A stretch of DNA of 64,000 bases from G965198795 sp965198795 (lineage in GTDB: Bacteria > Pseudomonadota > Alphaproteobacteria > Rhodospirillales > Casp-alpha2). The position numbers and the translations under genes are program-made. Below the pieces are notes generated by a model that saw nothing but the letters and a program-made list of their open reading frames with translations, was not told the origin of the DNA and ran no database searches. This document shows positions 40,882-48,168 of the stretch, one piece after another. Position 1 is the stretch's first letter, and each line of letters starts with the position of its first letter. The DNA is taken from NCBI GenBank assembly GCA_965198795.1, contig OZ240674.1, forward strand, positions 1,550,001 to 1,614,000. Direction: 5' to 3'.

Positions 40882-42399
40882 TCAAGCCGGGCCGTAAAGA
40901 GCGTCAACCATTTGTTTGACGGCTGACTCCCAATCCGATGGCGCTTCTTGACGGAAGAGCCGCGTCGCCGGATACCAAGGTGTTGTCCCGCCCGTTTGAC
41001 CCCAGCGCCAATCGGCGACGAACGGCAGCACGATCCAGGTCGTCAGGCCCATAGCGCCGGACAGGTGGGCGGCCGACGTGTCGACGGAGATGGTCAGGTC
41101 CAGCTTCGCCATCAACTTCGCCGTATCCGCGTAGTCCCTCAGCCCTTCAGACCAGTCGTCGAGTTTTCCGGCGAGGCCCTCAACGGAAATCTCTCCGGCG
41201 CCCCCCATTTGCAGGCTGACCCACCGCGCGCTGGTTCCATTGATCAGTGGCTTCAGAAAAGAGAGAGGCATGGATCTCTCCGCATCGGCCCGATGTTCGG
41301 GATTTCCGCGCCAAACCAGGCCGATTTTTTCGGGAGGCCAAGCCGGCGTTTTGATGTCCGGGCGCTCAAGATAGGGGGCGGGCGGCGAGTCGGAGGGAGA
41401 CGGTTTTCCTAAAAGAAGCGGGAGGCTCATCAAAGGAACATGAAAGTCGGTTCGCGTCCGGATACGGGGAACATCCGAGGAATGGACGCCGTCGGCGCCG
41501 GACACGCCGGCCAAAAGGCGCGCGAGGGACGGCGGGCACACAAACTCGACGCGCCGGCAGCGTTCCCGAAGCGCCGCGAGATAGCGGACGAATTGAATGG
41601 TGTCGCCTTGACCCTGCTCGGCGTACACGCAAACGGATTTGCCTTCGACCGGCTGGCCGGTCCAAGGCTCCGCCTTCTCGACGCCCAATGGCGGAACAAG
41701 CAACCGCCGCCGCGCCTCAAAGGCTCTGTATCCGTCCTCCCACCGTTCAAGGCAAAGCAACGTCTGGGCTTTGTTCCATTGTGCGAGAAACGAGCCAGGA
41801 TCCATTCGGGCCGCCTTTTCAAGCGTCTCGCACGCGGCCTCGAATTGGCCCAGGCGCTGTTGGCATAAACCCAGATTTATCAATAAGCTGGCGTCGTCCC
41901 GAATCCGCGCTGAAGCGTTCTCGAAATCGGTCAGGGCGTCGTGAAGCCGGTTCATGCGGTAGAACGCGTTTCCCCGATTGAATAACGCGCGTCCATGACG
42001 GGGGTCTTGCCGGATAATTTGGCTGAAGCCATTGATCGCGGCGGTGAAATCTCCGGCGTCATACGAGAGTCTGGCCAGATTAAACAAGGCGTCGCGATGG
42101 CCGGGATTGAATTCAACGGCTTTCTTCCATTGAGCCCGGGCGTCATGAGTCCGGTTCTGTGATTTCAGACAGACCCCGTAATTGTAGTGAATGTCTGATC
42201 TGCCGGGCAGGCGGACGAGAGCGTCTTCGTATAGCCCGGCGGCTTTCTCATGCTCGCCTTCCCGGTCCGCCAACACGGCCGACAGGTAAAAGGCTTCCGA
42301 AACGTCAGCGCCGCAAAGAGCGTCCGCGAGCTTTCGGGCTTCCCGCCTTTCTCCCGAGATTATGAGCCGCCTCAAATCGCCGACCCGGGGGGATGTCAT
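40882..42399 (-). CDS. TPR-glycosyltransferase (GT9-like), paralogue of the one at 7843
   Basis: A 505-residue protein with TPR units over residues about 10-235 (e.g. DIHYNYGVCLKSQNRTHDA, ALFNRGNAFYRMNRLHDAL) and a C-terminal glycosyltransferase domain with YAEQGQGDTIQFVRYL and SVDTSAAHLSGAMGLTTW (438-455), then ADWRWG and TPWYP. The same endings, 68 residues after the SVDT motif, occur in 7843-9381. It overlaps the Maf stop as ATGA, so both are co-translated. It probably transfers or extends a sugar on flagellin, or acts on a protein recognised through its TPRs; the donor is unknown. Confidence 0.86.
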   Translation of the reverse strand: MTSPRVGDLRRLIISGERREARKLADALCGADVSEAFYLSAVLADREGEHEKAAGLYEDALVRLPGRSDIHYNYGVCLKSQNRTHDARAQWKKAVEFNPGHRDALFNLARLSYDAGDFTAAINGFSQIIRQDPRHGRALFNRGNAFYRMNRLHDALTDFENASARIRDDASLLINLGLCQQRLGQFEAACETLEKAARMDPGSFLAQWNKAQTLLCLERWEDGYRAFEARRRLLVPPLGVEKAEPWTGQPVEGKSVCVYAEQGQGDTIQFVRYLAALRERCRRVEFVCPPSLARLLAGVSGADGVHSSDVPRIRTRTDFHVPLMSLPLLLGKPSPSDSPPAPYLERPDIKTPAWPPEKIGLVWRGNPEHRADAERSMPLSFLKPLINGTSARWVSLQMGGAGEISVEGLAGKLDDWSEGLRDYADTAKLMAKLDLTISVDTSAAHLSGAMGLTTWIVLPFVADWRWGQTGGTTPWYPATRLFRQEAPSDWESAVKQMVDALYGPA

Positions 42400-44390
42400 G
42401 AGGTGAAGGCCCCCTCGAAGATGTCCTCTCCGTTATAAGCGGAAAGGTCCAGAATCTCTCCCCGGTCAAGAGCCTCGAAATTGATCCTGGCTTTTTCGGT
42501 CATCAGATCGATCACTGCGCAAGCTTCGTTGACGAACAGTTCCCGGAGCCGCTCCCGCTGGCTGTCTTCCACGCGGCTCATGTAGTAGTCGGCGCCGATG
42601 TTCATCATGTGGTAAGTGCCCCGCGTCATCATCGCGGCGAACAACTCCAGTCCCTCTTTCGGCTCCAAAAGGAGCGCCGAGGATTTGACTTGAAAATCCG
42701 GTCCATCAAGATGTCCCGCGTTCCGGAACGCGTCCTTGTAGGCGCCGGCCAGTGTTTCCAGAGACGCGAGCGTTTCTTGAACATTCCAGCAAGCGGCGAA
42801 CATTTCCTCGGTGAATTCGCCGAAACTCTCGACAATATCGTTCGTCACTTCCGATTTATCCTTATCCAATGGAGCGAGATCCAGACCGCCGCCCAGCTTC
42901 GCGGTGGCGCCGTTCACGTAAACGCCGTCGCTGCAATTGAACACCTTGCATCGTTTGTAGCGGTTTATCGCGCGTTGGAGCGAGTCCCGCGCCCAAAATA
43001 AGCCGTGAAAAGTATACGCCCTGCCCCCGAAATTGCCCGGAAGCTCGATACTGAAATCAGGATCCCAGTGGGGAGCGTCCTTTGAGTAATGGTAAACGTC
43101 GCCGTGGTGATGACGCTGGCCTTTCTTGCCCATATCAACGCCGAACATATAGATTTTCCTGAAATCCGCCGACTGAAGGAAAGAAAGCGCCGCGTTGGCC
43201 ACGGTTGGGTCGGGATCCTCCAGGGTATGATTGACGTCGTTGCTGAACAGAGCGAACGGGGACAATCCCTGCCTGAAGAAGTAAACGCACCGCTTAAATA
43301 TTCCCTTGATTTTCAAATCCACCGTGACGGGACCGAGAAAAACGATGTCCGACAGGTCAAATTCGCCCGCCGCGTAATTAATGGTTTTATCGACGTCGAG
43401 GTTTTCAAGTTCGATATGGATGTCGGGTCTGACGCCGGCGCGCAGCAGCGGCATCAGGGCGGTTCCGCAAGAGACAATCAGCGCGTTATTTTGCTGTTCC
43501 TTGATCGTCTCGAGATCATTTGATAGAGACGGACCCGAACCGATTAAAAAAACCGGAATGTTATCTTTATTTTTGTATCTCCGTGTAAATATTCGTGGCC
43601 GCCCACTCTTCAGGTTTGTGCAAGTATTGCTGATCATAAGGTTTTCATCATAGAAAAACCCAAGACCGGAAAGGTAAAGTCTCATGTTTTCCCTGAAATG
43701 ATATGCCGATTTTTCCAAGAAAGGAGATTTATAGAGTTGAAATATGGAAACCCCATCCAGGGCGCAGGGATTATGAACTCTGGTCCGGTATCGAAAAATT
43801 TCAGCAAAATCGTTATCATTATTTGATGGTAATAAAAACAAGTCCACATTATTATCTTGTAATTTTTGCAACAGGGAAAACCAATCCAGGACCGTCACGG
43901 AGTGAAAAACAAGTTCAAGGTTCGGCTCCTGGATCAATATATTGCGGGCGCGAAGCGTGTCGGCCAACTCTTCGATGTGAAGCCCGAGACCCAGGCCAAA
44001 TAAGCATACATAGTATGAGTCGGTTGATTTTCTGTTTGGAGAAAACTGAATATTTTCCTCCTCTGCGGCGTCCAACACATTCTTCATGACGCGGCCCGCG
44101 TAACTGTCGAACGACGTCGGTTCTATTTTGTCTAGAGCTATTCTTGTGGGAGTCTCGAAAAAAGCGCTGAGCTTTTCGGCGGCGTAAGCTGCAGCGTCGC
44201 CGCCGAAAAAGGCCTTGTCCTGAAAGTAGATATCAAACGAGCCGTCGTCATGGACGCGGAGTTCCGTCTGGGGGGAGAGAGCGTCCAGTTTTTGCGTGAC
44301 TTCGGGAAATTTTTGGCGGAACGCGAAAAGGTTCCGTTCGCGGCGTTCTTCCAAATCTACGCCCCTCAAATTGATCGTCGGTCCACTCAC
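42396..44390 (-). CDS. maf: Maf-type flagellin glycosyltransferase (MAF_flag10, DUF115)
   Basis: Maf proteins transfer nonulosonic acids such as pseudaminic or legionaminic acid from the CMP-sugar to Ser/Thr of flagellin before export. This 664-residue protein contains the DUF115/MAF_flag10 core with VFLIGSGPSLSNDLETI (GSGPSL at 284-289), VSCGTALMPLLRAGVRPDIH and IYMFGVDMGKKG, plus N-terminal YVCLFGLGLGLHIEEL. It starts at GTG 44390 with AAGGA 9 bases upstream. The stretch 43500-44100 is noticeably richer in A and T than the flanks, suggesting mosaic origin. It links the NeuB pathway at 25731 to the flagellin at 39429. Confidence 0.92.
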   Translation of the reverse strand: MSGPTINLRGVDLEERRERNLFAFRQKFPEVTQKLDALSPQTELRVHDDGSFDIYFQDKAFFGGDAAAYAAEKLSAFFETPTRIALDKIEPTSFDSYAGRVMKNVLDAAEEENIQFSPNRKSTDSYYVCLFGLGLGLHIEELADTLRARNILIQEPNLELVFHSVTVLDWFSLLQKLQDNNVDLFLLPSNNDNDFAEIFRYRTRVHNPCALDGVSIFQLYKSPFLEKSAYHFRENMRLYLSGLGFFYDENLMISNTCTNLKSGRPRIFTRRYKNKDNIPVFLIGSGPSLSNDLETIKEQQNNALIVSCGTALMPLLRAGVRPDIHIELENLDVDKTINYAAGEFDLSDIVFLGPVTVDLKIKGIFKRCVYFFRQGLSPFALFSNDVNHTLEDPDPTVANAALSFLQSADFRKIYMFGVDMGKKGQRHHHGDVYHYSKDAPHWDPDFSIELPGNFGGRAYTFHGLFWARDSLQRAINRYKRCKVFNCSDGVYVNGATAKLGGGLDLAPLDKDKSEVTNDIVESFGEFTEEMFAACWNVQETLASLETLAGAYKDAFRNAGHLDGPDFQVKSSALLLEPKEGLELFAAMMTRGTYHMMNIGADYYMSRVEDSQRERLRELFVNEACAVIDLMTEKARINFEALDRGEILDLSAYNGEDIFEGAFTS

Positions 44391-44604
44391 GGTCTTAAAT
44401 CCTTATCAACCATAACAATACGACGCCCGCGCCCATGACCGGACGGGTCGATGAAACATTATGACGACCGAGTTAAAAAATGACAAAGAACGGGATATTA
44501 AAAAATCATCGATGCTGAAGATAAATTCTAAAAAAATAGATTTTTCGTGACTTTTAGGCCGTATCGAATTAAAATCAATCCATTGTTTTATTAGGAGCGT
44601 CCTT
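44391..44604. promoter_or_regulatory. AT-rich divergent region between maf and the unknown gene
   Basis: This 214-base gap is strikingly AT-rich compared with the rest of the window. A possible flagellar sigma-28-like element (TTAA, 15 bases, GAAGATAA at 44517-44524) lies about 80 bases upstream of the 44605 gene, but the match is partial. AGGAG stands 7 bases before the ATG at 44605. Confidence 0.3.
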
Positions 44605-45435
44605 ATGACCGACGGCCCTTCCATCGCATCCGTTTTCGCCGCCGTTGGGCAGGCCAATCAACGCGCCCAATTTAATATTCAGTTCAACAATCTTCAGAAC
44701 ACCTTGATTCGGCGGTTCAACGAAGACGCCGAGGAGGCTGCGGAGACTCCGTTTTCGGTCGAGCGGGAAATCAACATTCTCGAAGACAACCTCGAAGACC
44801 TTACAAACGGCGCCTCGGTGCTGAGGGAGTTCGGCCAAGGGAACGTGAACAACGCTTCACAGTTGCGGTGGCTGTTGGGCCAAGTAGGAGAGCTTTTTGG
44901 GACATTCAACAGCGATGACGCGGTGACGGCGGAAGAAGTAAGCGCGTTCACGGCCCGGCGTGACGCGATCATTCAACAGGTCAACAATCTGACGATTTTC
45001 AGCCACCCCGAGATCGTGACGCCAAATGTCATTCAGGATTTGAGGGACAGCGCCAACCAACTGGCGTCCGTCGAGCCTCAAGCGGGCGCGCTTTCGGATC
45101 CGGCCAACGCCGCCGTGTCCGAACGATTGACGGCGTTTCGAGACCGAATCACCAACGGCGTCCTTATTTTGCGGAATACGGTCGATGTCGTGAATAACCT
45201 GGAAAAAGGCATCACGCGGCAGGTGACTTCAGTGCGAACGCGGCTTACCTCAATCACGCGCGATGAACGACAGCGGCAGGAAACGGAAATCGAGAATCTC
45301 AGGGCCCGGCTGGGTAACCAGTTGCGCGCCATTTCCCTGACCTTCGAAGCCAACAGCGCCCTGGCGGATCAATTGAATGTTCGATTGAATCCGGCCATTC
45401 CCGATCCTGGCTCGGTTGTCAGCATCCTGACGTAA
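44605..45435 (+). CDS. Unrecognised helical protein in the flagellin locus
   Basis: I do not recognise this 276-residue protein. It has a strong AGGAG site, no signal peptide and no membrane segment. It is predicted mostly helical, with charged heptad-like stretches (RFNEDAEEAAETPFSVEREI, RTRLTSITRDERQRQETEI) and Asn/Gln-rich segments near the N-terminus (NIQFNNLQNTLIRRF). The ends are not those of flagellin, FlgL or FliD. Lying between Maf and a TPR-glycosyltransferase and transcribed alone, it could be an exported filament-associated protein, a chaperone or an adaptor for glycosylation; none of these is shown by the sequence. Confidence 0.6.
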   Translation: MTDGPSIASVFAAVGQANQRAQFNIQFNNLQNTLIRRFNEDAEEAAETPFSVEREINILEDNLEDLTNGASVLREFGQGNVNNASQLRWLLGQVGELFGTFNSDDAVTAEEVSAFTARRDAIIQQVNNLTIFSHPEIVTPNVIQDLRDSANQLASVEPQAGALSDPANAAVSERLTAFRDRITNGVLILRNTVDVVNNLEKGITRQVTSVRTRLTSITRDERQRQETEIENLRARLGNQLRAISLTFEANSALADQLNVRLNPAIPDPGSVVSILT

Positions 45436-45505
45436 GGCTTCCTTTCCGTGGGGGCCGTCCGGGCGCGCCGCATGTTCCGCGGGCAAGACTTCCCGTACCG
45501 TTCAT

Positions 45506-47461
45506 TCAGTCGCCGGTTGAACCGGCCAACTCCTCGTGACGGTTAATCAGGAATGTGTCCAGCGTCTGGGCCGTGATCAAGGGCTGGGTCAGGGGGGTGC
45601 TGTGCAATTCGCCGCGCAGGTTTTTTCGCAAGGCGGCCAGAGAATCGGGATCACTGACCAGTTGTTCGATTATGCCGGTCATCTCGCGGCGCGTTTCCCC
45701 CGAAAGCTGGCCGTTGGCGGCGGACATCAACACCCCGGAAGCGATCAATCCGGATAAACATGTTTCGCGATGAGAAACCACCGGCACACCCATAATCAAG
45801 GCTTCCGCCGTCCGGTAGCCATCCGTGCGTCTTCCAAATTCCAGGAAAATATCGACGCTGGCGAAGAATCCCGGGTTTTTGCCATCGGGTAACGGTTCAA
45901 CGAAATCCCAATCAAAACAGTCTTCGACGCCGTGATCGGCGGCGATCCGCCGGATGCGCGCGAATATTTCCTCGTCCCGTTTCGGCCCCCAAAGCACGCG
46001 CATTCCGGAACCTTCGAATGTCCGAAGAATATTTGCGACTTCCTCGAAATCCTGCGGCGTGTAATTGAAGAGATCGGCGCGCATACCGAAGGTCGGCGCC
46101 CCCTTCGCCACGATTGGGGCGTCGCCGGCCAGCGGGGACAACGCCTGCGATCCGGTCGTCCAAACGCCCAAAGGCGCGGCGACCAAATGGATGGAATCAC
46201 GCGCGACCGCCGGCAGAGCGGCGACGTCGTGTTCGTACGCCAAAAATGAGTTGATGCCGGGCAGGGGGAAGCCATGCTTGAATGGCGGCCAGCACACTCG
46301 CATGGGTGCGTCGCTCCGCAGAAAAAGCTGAGGTCTGGATGGTTCCGTCGATATGGTCGCATCGATCAGAACATCGAGACCATCATTCTTCATTATGAGA
46401 GCGACAACTTCATCGTCGAGATCTTGGATCTTGCGTGACTGGCTGGCCAATTCGCGCAACTTTTTTGTCATCTCGTCCGAAGACACGCTGTCTTCGTACA
46501 AGTGGACCTCGCAGCGGGTTTTGTTGTGTCCACCCAGAAAATCAGACAAAAACCGGGTCTCTTCGCAATGGTGGGTGGCGTTGGTGAGGTAACCGATGAC
46601 CAAACGGCGTCCATTGAGAGGGGCCGGAGCCGGAGGCTCCTTTTCCACACTCAAGGGCGCTCTCTCGTGCATGGCGTCAAGGAAGAGTCGCGCCTCATCC
46701 GGATGCGTCGCCGTGAGGCAGGAACCGCGGACCGCTATCCGGCAAGACAACTCAAAAGAGTCGGGATCAAGTTTCAATGCCTCGCGATGCTGGAGAACGC
46801 CTTCCTCGATCTCTCCAATTTCATAACAGGCTTCGCCCAGCCAATAGCGGAACTCGGCGTTGTTCATGTCCTTTTTCACGCCATGGCTCAGCACGCCGAG
46901 CGCTTCCTTGTACAGACCATTGGTTTGATAGAGCTTTCCAACCGCCAGCAGACAGTCCAAATGGTCGGGATTCAGCCTGAGTTCACGAAGAAACCTGATT
47001 TCCGCCTCTTTGAAATCGCGTTTATCCGCGAACCTGACGCCCCGCGCGTAATCAAGAGACGGTCTTACTTCGGCGGCGGCGTTATAAAATCCCGTCAAAT
47101 AGTCAGGCAGAAGCCCCTCAATCTCGGGATGCGGTTCAAGCACGGTGGACAATTTGGCGAAATAAACGCCATCCGATAGATTTCCGACTTTAGTGTTAAG
47201 ATTGGCCAGGGCCTCCGCGTACTCGTACCTTTCAGGGTCCAGTTCATGAGCCTGCTTAAGAAAAGCTAGAGCACGGCCTTCCTCGCCGAGTTTTACGCTG
47301 GCCAGTCCCATAATGAAATAAAGTTCGGGAGCATCTGGATAGTTCCGAATTTCGACAGCGACTCTGTTTACGACTGTCTCCGTCTCGTCATTTTGGAGTC
47401 CTTCCAGAAGCTCGCGGATCAATTCCAGGTAAGACAGCTCGGGAGCGATTGTTTCCGACAT
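45506..47461 (-). CDS. TPR protein with C-terminal GT41-like glycosyltransferase domain
   Basis: A 651-residue protein with TPR-type repeats at about residues 25-270 (e.g. LLAVGKLYQTNGLYKEALGV, AEFRYWLGEACYEIGEIEEG). The C-terminal domain resembles bacterial O-GlcNAc-transferase-like proteins: LVIGYLTNATHHCEETRFL, LIDATISTEPSRPQLFL, and VDIFLEFGRRTDGYRTAEAL followed by MGVPVVSHRE, where the GGRTTLEAL-type donor site is expected. ATG 47461 is chosen for its GC-rich Shine-Dalgarno-like upstream bases; an in-frame region of 26 codons upstream is unlikely to be translated. Follows flaF on the same strand. Third TPR-glycosyltransferase of the window. Confidence 0.8.
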   Translation of the reverse strand: MSETIAPELSYLELIRELLEGLQNDETETVVNRVAVEIRNYPDAPELYFIMGLASVKLGEEGRALAFLKQAHELDPERYEYAEALANLNTKVGNLSDGVYFAKLSTVLEPHPEIEGLLPDYLTGFYNAAAEVRPSLDYARGVRFADKRDFKEAEIRFLRELRLNPDHLDCLLAVGKLYQTNGLYKEALGVLSHGVKKDMNNAEFRYWLGEACYEIGEIEEGVLQHREALKLDPDSFELSCRIAVRGSCLTATHPDEARLFLDAMHERAPLSVEKEPPAPAPLNGRRLVIGYLTNATHHCEETRFLSDFLGGHNKTRCEVHLYEDSVSSDEMTKKLRELASQSRKIQDLDDEVVALIMKNDGLDVLIDATISTEPSRPQLFLRSDAPMRVCWPPFKHGFPLPGINSFLAYEHDVAALPAVARDSIHLVAAPLGVWTTGSQALSPLAGDAPIVAKGAPTFGMRADLFNYTPQDFEEVANILRTFEGSGMRVLWGPKRDEEIFARIRRIAADHGVEDCFDWDFVEPLPDGKNPGFFASVDIFLEFGRRTDGYRTAEALIMGVPVVSHRETCLSGLIASGVLMSAANGQLSGETRREMTGIIEQLVSDPDSLAALRKNLRGELHSTPLTQPLITAQTLDTFLINRHEELAGSTGD

Positions 47462-47541
47462 TTCCGACCCGCCCCCGTCAGACGCGATTCGTCCGGATGA
47501 TGCGGATTTTTGTCTCGCGCCACATGATTTTATGCTCAATT

Positions 47542-48051
47542 CTAAATTTCAGCGTCAATGTGAAGGCGGGAAGGGGCTGAATTTTGGGATTGTTCCGCCT
47601 CGACCGGTTCTTCAACCGGAGCCGCCAACTGTTTTTGTTGAACCTCAACGCTTGAGGCGGAGGCGTTTGAGAGAGACGCAACGAGACCGGCCGCGATGTT
47701 TCGGTTGATGTCGATCAGAACATTCATCATCTCCGCCGTGGGTTTGACCATCGCGGCGACCATGTGTTTGTCGATGAATTTGCAAAGCGTCAACATGTTG
47801 ATCCGCAATTCGGGCGGCACTTCGGAGCGGTCAGTCGTCAATTCCGCCTGAAAGATTGTCCAAAGACGCCAATTCAGCCGCAAGGCCTGCCGTCTTTCTT
47901 GTTTCGATTTTTTTTCGTCGTTGGGATGCGAGGTTAATGAGAGGGTCATTCGCTTTGCGGCCTCGACGAGGGCCCACGCCTCTGTGCGGGTTGGGTTCCC
48001 GGCGATAGGCCGTTGATCGTATTTTTTAACCTGCTTGTGATGAGGAGGCAT
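47542..48051 (-). CDS. flaF: Flagellin synthesis regulator FlaF
   Basis: FlaF promotes flagellin synthesis and secretion in Alphaproteobacteria and works with FlbT. The core KKYDQRPIAGNPTRTEAWAL, ALRLNWRLWTIFQAEL and VPPELRINMLTLCKFIDKHM matches the family (usual length about 115-125). A Gln/Glu-rich tail of about 40 residues (VEVQQKQLAAPVEEPVEAEQ) is extra. The ATG at 48051 aligns with the FlaF N-terminus. An ATG at 48096 in the same frame would add 15 residues, but it lies inside a strong hairpin. The gene is co-oriented with flgL, 117 bases downstream of it. Confidence 0.88.
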   Translation of the reverse strand: MPPHHKQVKKYDQRPIAGNPTRTEAWALVEAAKRMTLSLTSHPNDEKKSKQERRQALRLNWRLWTIFQAELTTDRSEVPPELRINMLTLCKFIDKHMVAAMVKPTAEMMNVLIDINRNIAAGLVASLSNASASSVEVQQKQLAAPVEEPVEAEQSQNSAPSRLHIDAEI

Positions 48052-48093
48052 TTCTTGTCTCGTGTCGTCGTCTTCTTGGCTAGCGTTGGTGAA

Positions 48094-48131
48094 CATATCA
48101 CGCCATCTTTGAGCAAAGATGTTGTGATATG
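48094..48131 (-). ncRNA. Long leader hairpin between flgL and flaF
   Basis: Arms CATATCAC/GTGATATG (48094-48101 and 48124-48131) enclose CATCTTTG/CAAAGATG (48104-48111 and 48114-48121) with a 2x2 mismatch, giving a stem of up to 16 pairs. It lies in the flaF leader and covers the alternative ATG at 48096. No T-run follows on the minus strand, so it is not a classical terminator. RNA control of flaF or processing of the flgL-flaF transcript is inferred. Confidence 0.6.
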
Positions 48132-48168
48132 GTTAAGAAAAGCGGAGCAAATCGCGAGGAACGCCGTT

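Noticed and set aside
44517..44524. Firm sigma-28 promoter for the orphan gene
   Set aside because: Only 6 of 8 minus-10 bases match and the minus-35 is poor in an AT-rich region where such matches arise by chance.
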